Source of the DNA: Paragyromitra xinjiangensis
Lineage: Eukaryota; Ascomycota; Pezizomycetes; Pezizales; Discinaceae
DNA length: 64,000 nt
Assembly: GCA_038503065.1 (NCBI GenBank)
Contig: JBCAMK010000003.1
Span: forward strand, 2,666,001 to 2,730,000
Reading direction: 5' to 3'
Positions 1 through 11,716 of the stretch are shown here, piece after piece. The position numbers were made by a program, and so were the translations under genes. Under the pieces are notes generated by a model that worked only from the letters and a program-made list of their open reading frames with translations, was not told where the DNA came from and did no database searches. Position 1 is the first letter of the stretch, and each line of letters starts with the position of its first letter.

Positions 1-467
1 AAGCACACCTTTGTCGAGACTGTAGCCTTTCCGCCATCCTCTAAAGAATCTCCTTCCCTCCCATCCCGGATCTCAAGAATCTTTTTATCCAGCCATTCCA
101 CCACACTCCCGCCGATTGCAGCCCCTTCGCTCCTGGCTTTGCTCGGCCTTAAGTTCTCCAGGCTCGCGTGTAGTACGACGCCTCCCATAATACCAACAAC
201 TAGCAAGCCGAAACTCCCAAATACCATGTACAATACTATCGTAGATCCTACCATCACGCCACCGAGCGTTTCCGGGGTTGCATGTTGTAGGAAATCGAGG
301 ACATGCTTCGCAACGTCAGCAAACGTCTGTTCCGTTGAGCTCGAGGAAGCTGGTGCAGGAGCCGATTCATTCTGTTCATCTGGTAGTATAAGTTTTGGGG
401 TCAGTGGAGGAGTCGAAGGCGTTTCTGTTGGCGTTTCTAAAGGTGTTGGTGTAGGTTCTAACTCCAT
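1..467 (-). CDS. PXA-domain membrane protein, N-terminal part (cut by window edge)
   Basis: An open frame runs from an ATG at 467 to the left edge without a stop, giving 155 residues of the N-terminus. About 60 residues of Pro/Thr/Ser/Glu-rich, probably disordered sequence come first. They are followed by a hydrophobic segment (roughly residues 80-110) with a Gly-rich pattern ending VVLHASLE. This resembles the membrane anchor that precedes the PXA (PX-associated) domain in fungal PXA/sorting-nexin-like proteins, which act at endosome-vacuole or ER-nuclear membrane contacts. The PXA domain itself would lie outside the window. The open frame on the opposite strand (139-483) is a shadow. The family call rests on the anchor motif only; another N-terminal membrane protein is possible. 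Confidence 0.6.
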   Translation of the reverse strand, partial: MELEPTPTPLETPTETPSTPPLTPKLILPDEQNESAPAPASSSSTEQTFADVAKHVLDFLQHATPETLGGVMVGSTIVLYMVFGSFGLLVVGIMGGVVLHASLENLRPSKARSEGAAIGGSVVEWLDKKILEIRDGREGDSLEDGGKATVSTKVC

Positions 468-2691
468 TGTTGGAATGCCGTGAAAGTCGGTCGGTCGGGG
501 GATAGGGGCGGGTTGTGAACTTTCGATTTCAGGACGACGCCCAGCCAAGCCAAGAAGCACCGACAAACAGGGGTTATCGTAGTTTTGACTTGGGGGCAGG
601 TTCTAGACGCGTAGGGGCTGTTTCTGGATGTCTGTTCTTCTCCTGAGGCGCTTTTATTTCTGCCCTTCCTCTTTTGGCCAGCAGGGGTAACAGCGTGTTT
701 ATTTCTTCTCTCTGTGCTATTGGCAAGAACACTGATTGGTGAGATCAACGTTATTTATTACGTTCGTTCTATTTGGGCCTATTGCACTCGTGCAACCGCA
801 TATATGTTATTTCCAATTGATCGGGGCTGGTACTCCTGTTCTCAAGAATAAAGTAGCATCATGTCAACTTTCTATCAAAATATACATGTAACCAGCCTAT
901 TGCCTATCGAGGCGTTTACATTTCGTGTAAGTTCCCTCCAAGGTGCAAAGGTCTCGCCACATGTTTGCTCAAACGCATTTTTGAATTCTTCAAACACTAA
1001 CTGGAATTCGTCGAGACCCTCCTGTGCTGGCCTACTAATAGATAATTCCACCTTCAATCCTATATATGATCCTGAATCCAAGTTACAGACATGCTGATCG
1101 ACTAATGGGATGCACATTTACGAGTCTTTCACCATCTAGCGTTAAAACTGCTGGTACATACTATCATATCTTACAGTGTTCCAGTCTTTGGTGTTAGATC
1201 TGATACCAAGTATTGGTAAGGTGGTAGCAGAGGAGGTGTACTAAGCAGCATGTAGTGCCTGAGTTTATGGAAGCCGAAAATGAAAGCCAACAAATTGGAG
1301 CCCTAGTTTCTTCTGGTTACTGTATTAGAACGATCTACCCATCATCTGTAGGCGCTATCGAGGGTTCTGGGCGGAATTCGCCACGTCCCTGTTTCGCCAC
1401 GGCAGCGACTCAATTGAAGTGCCCTTTAGATTGCTCCAATAAAACGTCAAGTCTAGCTAGACAAATGGCGACCTGAGAAACCTCCGAGAGAGATCGAGGC
1501 AATTAGAGAATAGCATTCATCTCGTAGAGTGCTACAACGAAATGCTCCACCCCAGCTTGTCCATCTTCAAGGTAGCAAAGGAGCTGGTGGAGTAAATACT
1601 GCGTCGTCTCCATAGAGAGAAAGTGCACCGCTGCACGTCCCAAAGTGGAAGCTTCACTAACAGGTGTCTCGTCTCTAGAATATCATTAGCCTTTCTTTCT
1701 CTAACCTTTGTATCCTTCCACCACTCATTCGAATTCAGTCACTCTGTAGGTCCCATTTTTCGTAGTTCCCGAGTATTGGGTCGGTTTTCCGGAGCAGATC
1801 GATATCTGGAAGCTGTGTACTGAGGGTGAGAAGACTCACCCTATGGATCTTCCATGGCTTTCCGGCTTCTTTAGCGAGCAGTTTGCGTTTAAATGTCCTT
1901 GAATCACACGAGAGGTTGCGAAGGGTAACTAGATAGCTTAGGTGAATATTCTTGCTTTTCGATGCTGTTTGATTCCTGGGTCTCTTTCGCCAGATGCGTA
2001 TTATCACGACAGTACCGAAGGGGAAGAAAGTTCGTTGTGCTATGACAGACAATCACCTGTAGTACCCCAGGCTTTAAAGCAACTTGAAATTACGGGATAT
2101 GAGGACGGGCCGTGGTGGGCGTGTCTATGGTTGTTACAGTAGAGAGGGGGGAAGATGGAGGCTCCGTTAATCTACTAACTTGAATTATTGGCATCAAGAG
2201 TTTACAACCACCGAGCCTGTTTAGTTCACCAGTACCTTGATCGAATCCCGAAAGCAATTTTAATCAACTGCGCCCGCGTGTACCACATGGACTTCCAATT
2301 GATCAACAGCAAAGCGAAGACAACAAGAGACCCAAGGATAAGTTGATAATAATTAGAAGCGGATCCAGGGTACACAGAAAGTTCATTCTAATAATACCTT
2401 TAAATACCTTGATAGAATAACGAGACTTAGATGTATCCCAAGTTAGCTAGTGGTGATGATTATCAGTCGTTCGCCAATCTTCTCGGCGACATGATCAACG
2501 ATTTTAAAGATGGTTGCAAACTCTTTTGGCCAGTATAGTATCATGAGTTGATTATATTACCTTCAATGCCGAGTTATGCTTCTTATTACACAACTCTAAT
2601 CTATCCTTCTATTTGAGATAAATTCCCATCTTAAAGCAAGACATAAACCGTGACAAACGTCTTCAACATGTTTTTTACCCCCCTTCAAACC
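468..2691. other. Intergenic, 2.2 kb
   Basis: No recognisable gene. A TACATGTA palindrome lies at 883-890. The minus-strand frame 875-1117 (80 codons from a true ATG) has a protein-like composition (acidic/amphipathic) but matches nothing I know; it could be an orphan exon or a relic. The other short frames here look random. Confidence 0.5.
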
Positions 2692-3459
2692 TCATAATGT
2701 TCCCGCCAACCTCCTCAGTTGCTCTGTACTCGCCCCCATAATCACCGCCAAATCGTAAACACTCTTCCCTGACCCATCCAAAATATTCAGATCTGCACCT
2801 CGCTCACGCAGCAGCGCCACGACATCCTCCCTCCCATTCTGCACTGCCACATGCAATCCCGTCTGGCCAGTCTCGAAATCTTGCACATTAAGGAGCCCTT
2901 CATCATCGTCGAGCATGTCACCCACAGATTCAATATCGCCTATAACACGCAGCACGTTAGCTGCTACTCCCATAAAGTTAACTTCCACAAGAACATACCC
3001 TCAGCACAGAACTCCAAGAAAGCGCGGATCTTCTTGAACTCAGGATTCCGGTCGTAAAACTCTTCCTCATCCAGCATCGCCCCGAGGTCGAAATTCGGCT
3101 GTAGTCCGCCTTCATTCCTTAGCGTTACGAGGAGCTTTCCAGAGGCATCGACCACGGTGGTGTCGCAGCTAGGACATCGTTTTTTCGTTTCGGGGGTGGC
3201 TTCATCAGATGAATATTCTTCCGCGAAACAAGACCTGTGGAGACATATTAGCGTTTTTTTGCAAGGAATATAGCGAATGGTAGAAGCGTATGCATGAATG
3301 AAGGTAGTCATACCAATGATAGTGATGCCCACAGTTCAATTTGACGTCATCGACGATTCCGGGGGTCGCTGAGCTTCCGGCTGCAATTTCTTCATCGTTG
3401 TCTTCGATGGCGATAACGAGGGGCTCGGAGCAGGCTATGCAAAGATCCTCGGTAGCCAT
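2692..3459 (-). CDS. RING-H2 finger and ankyrin-repeat protein
   Basis: Three exons, join(2692..2939, 2999..3234, 3314..3459) on the minus strand, 209 residues. Introns are 59 and 79 bp; the second has a CTAAC branch site shortly before its TATAG acceptor. The N-terminus holds a complete RING-type zinc ligand set: C7, C10, C43, H45, H48, C51, C68 and C71. Splicing of intron 1 is what joins H48 to C51. The last 80 residues contain one clear ankyrin repeat (TGLHVAVQNG followed by VVALLRERGADLN) and probably a second degenerate one. RING proteins of this kind are usually E3 ubiquitin ligases, with ankyrin repeats binding the substrate. That function is inferred; substrate and localisation cannot be read from the sequence. 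Confidence 0.82.
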
Positions 3460-4624
3460 TATGCAAGGTACGACAAGTTCAAAATTGGGAATTGGGGTGT
3501 CTGCAGAAAGGGGAACCTTGCGGGTCGATTTTGATGTTGGTGTTTGGACGGTGGTGGGGTGGTGGGGTAACTACATGCGTCGACTTTTCCTGGGCGGATG
3601 TTGAGAGTTAATTAACCCGGTTAAATATTGCGATCACGAAGAATCACTCGACACTCACGTCAACACCGACAACAAGGCGGCACACAAGGCAACGGCGAAA
3701 CGGCCAAGTGCCTGGGCCATCACCAACCACCCCAAGGACCTCACAGCACAGAGCCATAATGGTACTCTCAGTCCCTGGAATAGCTGTGCCTCCTCAACCA
3801 TAGTCGGAAGCTATTACGTCTACCACTGCGGGACACCTCTATAGCCAACAGTAGACTGGAAAGTCTCTTCGGTACACTTTGCTGACGCTTCATACACGAC
3901 CTTGAGCTCACTCGCTCTAGGAGAGGTGGGGCTCAAGATGTGGTATGGGCGATGGTGGTTGGTGTATAGGAGGAGCGTGTTTTTGGTGTTCCCAGCAATG
4001 ATACTCAAGCTGTGACGAGCACTTACACGAATTCTCACCCGATGTTAAACTCAGTCAAGAAAGTGAGAAACGAAAGGGAAGAACCAAGCTCTCCAACAGA
4101 ATTTTTGTATCCTACTACTCGGGCACAAGCCAGAACATATACAGAGGGTGTGGACATCTGTTGACACGTACAACGTGAACAACCAGACATGTGGGGAATC
4201 GCCCCTCCTGAGATGACAAATTTTCTTAAAAAGATATCAGCTTTTATAACACAGCTTTCCCCTGGATCTTGAACAACATGATAAGCCTTCTCTTAAATTC
4301 ATCGTAAAGAACATATAGAAATATTCTAAACAATGAAGTTAAAAAAAGGAGAACATATCTCATCGTAGAAGACCAAAACATAGAAAAAAAGAAATTAACA
4401 GCTTAAGATTCCCCAAACTAGTTAATCCTTCATAGACCCCCCTTTTATAACTCTCGCTCATTTTCATATCACCATTCATTTGGTTCCAAACTTGATAAGG
4501 TATTTTGGGTATCGAAATAACCTTGAAACCTTCATCTAGACGACCTAATTAGCTAAGGTTCGATTATGTGGTTAATATTGCTCAAGAAAAATCGAAAGTG
4601 GGCCATACCAAAATAGCCAAAAAT
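3460..4624. other. Intergenic, 1.2 kb
   Basis: At about 3640-3760 there is CA-rich sequence resembling a fungal 5' leader, ending in an ATG at 3757, but only 15 codons are open after it and no splice continuation makes sense. It may be the promoter of a non-coding transcript or a remnant. 4080-4560 is AT-rich with A-runs, consistent with the 3' flank of the downstream minus-strand gene. Confidence 0.4.
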
Positions 4625-7159
4625 TTACGCCCAGCTGCGTAGATACCCCACATCAGTCCTCTGAGGGGTGGGGGCAGAGGCAACCCTGACATACCAACGG
4701 CTGGCGAAGAATTCGCTGAATTTGGACCCACCAATTTCGCCGAAGTTAGTGCAAGGGCCAAATTCAGTAGAGTGTGGGCTGTTTGGGTGGCTCTCGTGGT
4801 CGATGATTTCATCTAGAATAGTGTTAGATCACATCTTTTCAAGGTTCCATCACAATCATTCGAAAAGACTTACGAGCGTAACAGCAGCGACTTCCATAAG
4901 TGCAGCCACCATGCAGCCAGGCCATGCACGTCTTGGTCTTCCACTGTCCGTGGCGGGGCACAGTACGAAGCTCTTTCTTGCCGTGAGCGAACTGGCATGA
5001 ACGGCCGTAGCGGCATTCTCCGATCTCATTCCAGTTGCGGCACATTTCGGTTTTATAGAGAGCGTTCGTTTTCTTATTCAAGTGACGGGGAGGAAGGCTA
5101 GCAGGAGTCCCGTTGGCTACCAACGCTGCCATCGCTGGGATAGCCGGAATGTAGGAGCCGTATTGACCATGACCACCGTTCAAAGCGGAGTCACCACTAT
5201 TTTTGTAGCTCTGTTGGGCATAATGATGGCCATTCTGAGCGGCATTTGTACTCTGGATGAAAGGATAGAAAGTCATTAGCATTGTCTCTGATAGTAGAAC
5301 GACTTGGGACGAAACAGATGATAATTTGATCACAAAGTATTGACTAGGGTTTTTTGAAGGATAATCGATGAGTGAGATGAATCGTGAGATGAATCGTGGA
5401 GATGGTTTTTTTCTGCGCACAGAATACATGTAGTCTCTGGGCAGACAACCTCGGGGGCTCCGAATTGGAAAAATCTGGGCCCTAAAGTTGATATCCCAAG
5501 CCCTAAAAAACCATCTCCCTGAATCATATCTCCCATCCATCCTTACCCTCTTGTGGTATGCCCATATAGGTCATTATAGAATTAATTGGGGGAAAAAAAT
5601 AAGCAAGAGGTGGAATTTTTACCGGGAACATCCGTCCATAGCCACCGCTGTTGGCACGCATATCGTAGCCCTCACCGTAGCCGGCCCTATACCCAAACTC
5701 GCTGGTTTGCCGTTATGTTTAGCTAATGACACTGATACTAATGGAGTAAAAGATAATTGCACATACCTATGTCCATTTTCATATCCACCATGGCGTTGAT
5801 GGTACAGTTCGTTGGCGCTCCCAGGGCACATACTGCTGGAAGCAGTGCTACCCTCTGCATTGAAGTCGCTCCCATGGGTGGAAGAATGTACCATTGAAAC
5901 CGCGTTATCGAGATAAGATTGCACCCTGTTTACGAGCTCCGGGTAAACCGCATATTGGGGCTGGGCTGGAGCAGCGGTTGGCATGTAATAGTAGCCACTC
6001 TTGCCACCATGACTACCATTTGCGGATGGAGTGTATGAATTTTGATGAAGAAGAGCACTCTGACCAAAGACTCTAGAAGAGGTTGCAGAGGCAGGTTCCG
6101 ACATACCGCAGTTAATACCCACCTCACGCTCATAGATATAGGGGCCCCCGGCAACATAGTTTGCATTACGAATCGCAATTTTCTGGCGACCTTCAAATAG
6201 CTCCTTGAAGTCTGAGATTCGATAGATGGTAGTCCCAGCCGGCACACGAATTACATAGTATCCGGGAATGTGACGATTGCGGACCAGACAAGCGTGGGGC
6301 CCGTAGAACTCCATAGGCTTGTCGTGCAAGAAAAATTGGATGTCACCACCATCTGGGAGGTAGTACACATTACCTTGGACAGCAAAAGCGAACGCTATGA
6401 ATGAATAAAGTTAGTGTGTTTCAGAATTGAGAAGAAGGGACGTACTATTGATTCTTGGAGCGTTGCTTGAATCTACCCACGACATTCCCGAGCCTCCATT
6501 CTGGTTACCCAGAGAGATGTTATGAGACACTTGTGGATTTCCAATCATAGAATTGCGATTGGTGATGGGCCGCTAGATCCGATAATCAAGAAATCATCAG
6601 TAAAAATTCTGCCCCTAATTTAAATAAAAGTCATGTAATAAGAGAATGATTGGAATATTAAAAGATAAGACATTAGACATTAGCAGCAGCGGAATATGCG
6701 GGAAATCCCGGGAGCTCATGAGTAGAGAGTGATACTTGATGACTCGCTCAGCCTCCATTAGCAGCGAGACGAAGTTTTCAAAGAATGTGTAGGAACCCCA
6801 AAGCACACTAGACCTCTGATCTTCTTCTTCAGGGCCATATAATTGTAACAATTAATCCCTTCTTGATAGAGAAAGTAGAAGTCATCATGAAATACTCAAA
6901 CTTACTTCCGCTGCTGCTAATAATGATATACCGACGTCTTACCACTCACCTAAACCCTCTAACTGCTGATACTCATAGCAGGAGACATGATGTCTCATAG
7001 AACAGCAGCAGTTAGGAGTTGGGATGAAAGTAACAAACACCGCTGAGATAGGATGAAAGGAAGGAGGGTAGATGAAATAGCGATGAAAGAACTAATATTT
7101 ACCTTCATGTTGACGTTTCTGCTCTCAAAGTGGCTACTCTGACCTGAGAAGCTACTCAT
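4625..7159 (-). CDS. Tandem CCCH zinc-finger (tristetraprolin/Cth2-type) RNA-binding protein
   Basis: Six exons, join(4625..4812, 4874..5252, 5623..5701, 5767..6394, 6446..6572, 7103..7159) minus, 485 residues; the phases close exactly. Finger 1 is C368-x8-C377-x5-C383-x3-H387. Finger 2 is C406-x7-C414-x5-C420-x3-H424, and H424 exists only after splicing because its codon is split by an intron. The 18-residue linker between fingers matches the TTP/Cth2 family, which binds AU-rich 3'UTR elements and promotes mRNA decay. Residues about 60-140 form a well-ordered region I do not recognise, followed by a Ser/Gly/Tyr-rich stretch. Two introns are unusually long (530 and 370 bp). The C-terminus is uncertain: a 60-bp in-frame intron (GTATGT...CGCAG) inside the last exon would change the final residues to SRCWA. 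Confidence 0.85.
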
Positions 7160-9134
7160 TCTGCTTATTTTTGTTTTTATAGGTTTAGAGAGTGTTTTAC
7201 AAGAGTGAATTTAGAGTAGCTAAAGGGAAAGATGAGGGGACGTGGCGATATGCGAAGATGTTGTGGAAAATCTTTACGATGAGAGATGATGAGGAGGAGA
7301 AAGTGGAAGGAAGAAGGGATGAGAAGGAGAAGGGAGGAAAGATGGGGTATTATACACGAGTGGGAAGCGGCAAAAGGCAGGTCCAACTTTTCAACTAGTG
7401 ATCAGGCGACCTTAGGACCTGCTAAGTCCTTCTTCGACAGAGTTCATAAGGCTTGCGAATCGTTTATACTGGTTCGCACGGCTTCCCTGTGACCCTAGGC
7501 CAATATCGGGGCTGTCCTGTCTTGTTTATACTTCAGCTGAATTGTGATACATTAAACATGCTGGGGGCGATTACATCTTGCAACGGGTGGATTGAGATTC
7601 GGGTTCCCAATGGTGCCAGAGTGGTTATTTTTATAGAGAAACTAAGCTGAGCCTGGAGAATTAGAAACTCACTTTCTAACGAAACGTGCGGAGGTAACGA
7701 TGGACGTGTTTATATTCCCCAACATGTACTCTCTGCTCATCTTTTCAGAATATGAATCTTACGGATAGCTACAGACAAGCACACATGTATCTAGTCCTGC
7801 CTAATTCCACAGAACATCCAGCGAATACAAGAATAATACACGTACGTTCAAACATTAACCGACGACTAACCTGGCAGCACGTGTTGAAATCTCACAAAGA
7901 TATGCATATAGGATCACCATCCTAATGAGCTACGTCCATACAACCCACAGACAAGACTGTAAATTCCCCGCCGGAGGCGGCTTTCAGGCCACCACCTCTC
8001 ATGCCCAGCCATGGCTTGCTCTATGCCACAGGTCCGCTACTCTATCATGTAGCATGCACAGAAGCCCAATGAAATTCGCCGCCATTGCGTGACTAGACAC
8101 GACCCAAAGACCCAAAGACCTGCGCAGTAGCAACCCTCGGGGGTTAAAGAACGGGGATAGGGAACTTGTACTAGCAGAACTAATCAATAGAAAGAATTAC
8201 CAGCAGTTCATAGATTCCGGGGGAACCCTCGTTAACTCTTCAGGCCCACCAAGCTGCGCCGAGCACCAGGCTGATTTCAGTTCCAATGGGAATTTGCTTA
8301 TTTCCCTGAATCCTTTGTCCTAAGGGTCGGCGCGCGGGGATGAGATAGTAGAGTTATCTGTTATAATCTCAAGATGTAAATAATATACTATTTTCATACA
8401 CTAAGTCCTAGTGTTTCGATCGGTGCAAGTTGCATGGACGTGGGCGCGAGGATAGTGCCAAGCTTCGAGTGATCTGCGATGATGGATGGATCCCGGCCTA
8501 ACCACCAAACCCCCGCGAACCATCCGACCGAACCACCTAATCGCTCTGCGGCCTTCAATATTTACAACTCTAGGACATACTATCTTCTGTTTATTGTTCA
8601 CTGCTGACTACATGTATATACATGTTAATACGCTATCCTCACTCCTGTGCCTGGCCTTTAGGTCCCCGTCTACAATCCCCCTAAAGCCCGCCCGAACCCA
8701 AAGACAAACCCAACCATCCGTACCAAAAAGGAAACCCCATCGCCAAAAGCCTCCTAACCCACCCACCTCCCTCCCATATCTCGCAAGGAAGAACTCCACG
8801 ACGGGTAAAAGAAAAGAAAACTAGAAATAGGTATATCATATATAAAACCGCTATTTTTGCTTATTCCACAAAAAAAAAAAACACACACAACCCCCCCCCA
8901 CAACCCACCACCCAGACAAATGCTCGCTGAATGTATCACCCATCGAGAAGGGAAGGAAAAAAAAAACAAAAGAAAAAATTATGAAACTCGTAACGAAAAA
9001 AATGCCATACCGTCGTATCGCGCATAACCCGCGCTCAAAAGCCATAAAACATACAAAGAATGAAATAGTAAATGTAATAATCACCACAAACAAAAAAGAA
9101 AACCCTTACTCAGGGAACCTTTTCCTCCTAACCT
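7160..9134. other. Intergenic, 2.0 kb
   Basis: No gene seen. A/G-rich sequence lies at 7205-7370. A TACATGTA palindrome is at 8609-8616 with a near copy just after it. An A-run followed by CACACACA and a C-run lies at about 8870-8905. The 3' flank of the NIPA gene (8935-9130) is A-rich. Confidence 0.5.
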
Positions 9135-11716
9135 CTACGAACGTCCTTTCGCCTGCGACGCATCCCACTCCTTCATCCTAACCCTCTCCCTCTCCCTCTC
9201 CCTCTCCTCCTCCGAATCACTCTCGACATACCGTACCGTCTCACCATCCTTCTCATACGCCAATGTGCTCGCCCGACTATCGCCCTTCACCAGTCCCAAC
9301 ATCTCCTCCTCCGTCTTGACCGTGCTTGAACCCGGAGCACCCGTGCTCTTCCCTCGCAGCCCCCGCAGCCCAGCCGGAAGATGCGGATGCGGCAGATGTG
9401 AAACTGGATGACTCTGCGGCACATCCGACGATCCCTCGCCGTGGCTATCACGAGAGTGATTACGGGAATGGCGGCCAAAGACGCTCTGGAAGCTAAACTG
9501 GCGACGCGCGCTATGAGTGTCTGCGCTATCAGGCCGTAAACCTGAGTCAGTGCTATAAGCACTACGGGGAGTTGTTGGTGTTAGCGGTGGACGGGGAGTA
9601 GTGCTTGGACCTCCTGGTACAGACCGTGGTGGTGCCTGGAATGGGATAGCGGTGTATTGGCTCCCGCCGCTTGTGGTCGTCTTAGTGGGTTTAAGCGGTG
9701 GAGGGGGAGGCGGGGAGCCAGACGCAAAATCGCGAGCTTGGATGTCTTCTGATAGTGATGGGGTGACGCTGAGCTGCGGAGTGGACTTGGCGCCGTAGGT
9801 ACTTGTGTAATCCATCATTGGTAAAGGTGGAGGCTGATCAGTGTATGGGTGTGGAGGTTGGTTATGGTCTGGAAGATCCCTATGAGGTGAGGTGACAGCT
9901 ACTACAACGTCCGCTTCGTCCCGCAGACTAGCTTTACTCCTCGGCCTAGGCACAAACAAGCTCCGAACCCTCCCCACGAAGCTCTGCGGATGCGGTTCCT
10001 CCGTACCCGTAGCATCCAGATCGTAGATCTGCCGTCTCATAGCTTCATCCACACTCATACTCCTCCTTCTCCCTCCTCCAGTTCCTGCCCCTCCCCCCAA
10101 TTCGGGAGAACCAGCCTCTATCCCCTCCTCCAGATCCGGCATCCTACTCATCCCCAACGGAGGATGCGGCGAAGACAGTGTATTCCTTCTCCTAGGCCCA
10201 TCTCCCGAGCTACCACCCCACGTAACCCTTCTCCGCACGCCATCCCATTCCACCGACTCCCCGTCTGAACCCGGCACATGCAACAAATCCTTCATCCTCT
10301 CCTCCCGAATCCGCATCGCCTCCTCCTGCTCCATCTTCTGTCGCGCAACAGAGATACGACGGATGATAGCTGCGGTACCACGGATCGCATCGGCTTTAGG
10401 TTCAGACTCGGGCTCGGATTGTTCTGCAACGGTACGCACTTGATCGAGGTCGCCGCGGAAGATCTCGGTGTCTGGTACATTCTTGGCGCTCTTGGATAGC
10501 TGGAGGAGAACGACGCCAGAGCAGATTTGGAGGAAACCCATTACGACTGTGGCAATGGAACTAGGGGTTCCTTTAAACCCGCGGAAGAGAACAGCTGATG
10601 TTACGATCGTGGAGCTGGTGAAGAAGACGTAGTATGTTGGTGTAACGAGCGCGGCGTTGAAAATATTTAATGCTTTCTACACCAAAATTAGCTTCGTTAT
10701 CAGAGGAGAGAGGATGGAAGTACATACGTTAAGATAGATAATCTCCACCACTAATGTTATCACAATAAACACAAACAACACATACAAAAACCACTGATTA
10801 AACTGCGGCACCCCAGAAATCTGCGTCACCACCGCAGCACCAAGCCCCTGTGTAGCTACCACACTCAACCCTCCAATCAACGAGCAAACGCTGATATAAA
10901 CTAGCATACTCTGATGTCCATACTTTGGTGCCACCCAGACAATAATCGATATGCATCCGATTATAATAACTCCCGCATACGACAGGAACCCAGGTGATAG
11001 GATAAAACCTTTCATATCCTGGATTGTCGAGACCGAAGATTGTTCAGGTGCGTTTATAACGATTACCACGGAGCCCACTATACACATAAAACAGCCTATC
11101 TTCCCAATGAATGAAAGACGCTCGTTGAGGAACATTGACGAGAGGATAGCAGTTATGACGACGGACTATCCAAGTTAGCTTAATCCAGCATAAACCAAAA
11201 ACGGGAGAAACATACAAGAGCACCTAACGGTGTGACCAAGATAGCTTCAACAAAAGCATACGCACAAAAATTACAAATCTCCCCAAGAATCACTACACCG
11301 CAAAACCAACGTCAGCATCCCATCCACTAACCCCGTTAGCTTCCCCAGGGGGAACAAACTCAATATCATTCCACTCCACCACCACGCATTCTTAAGATAC
11401 CCATATCCCTCTCCCGCCTCCTTTCCATCTTTCAAGTTCGCAGCCAACAAACCCTTCTTCTTCAACACAAACGAGACACCAATAAACACCCCTGACGCAA
11501 CCGCAAGGGACACACCGACGGCCTTATATCTATACAGATCCCCCCGACAAACATTAGTTTTCCCCCACACCCAAAACGACTAGCTGGGAGGAAAGTAAAG
11601 GAGCCGTACACTGGAGGCCGTGACTCATGGCCAGTCGCCGGAGCCGTAGAAGTTGCAGCTGCTGCTGCCGCCGCCCGAGCAACTAGCTCAGCTCCGAGTG
11701 CTATTGTTTCCGACAT
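9135..11716 (-). CDS. NIPA-family magnesium transporter with long disordered tail
   Basis: Five exons, join(9135..10676, 10728..11165, 11216..11292, 11360..11529, 11610..11716) minus, 777 residues. The first 335 residues carry about nine hydrophobic helices and the family's conserved stretches: VFIGVSFVLKKKGL, YLKNAWWWSGM, CNFCAYAFVEAILVTPLGAL, FLNERLSFIGKIG and LVTPTYYVFFTS. NIPA proteins are multi-pass Mg2+ (and other divalent cation) transporters of the plasma membrane and endosomes. The remaining ~440 residues are a cytosolic tail rich in Ser, Pro, Arg and Glu, predicted disordered; the ERERERER run at the end is coded by a (CTCTCC)n-like tract near 9180-9210. Such tails occur in other fungal NIPA proteins and probably carry phosphorylation sites. 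The 50-80-bp introns all join in frame, so this is an intact gene. Confidence 0.9.

Noticed and set aside
3640..3830. Ribosomal-protein-like leader with an ATG followed by GTACTC
   Set aside because: No second exon downstream gives a recognisable protein; only noted in the intergenic entry.
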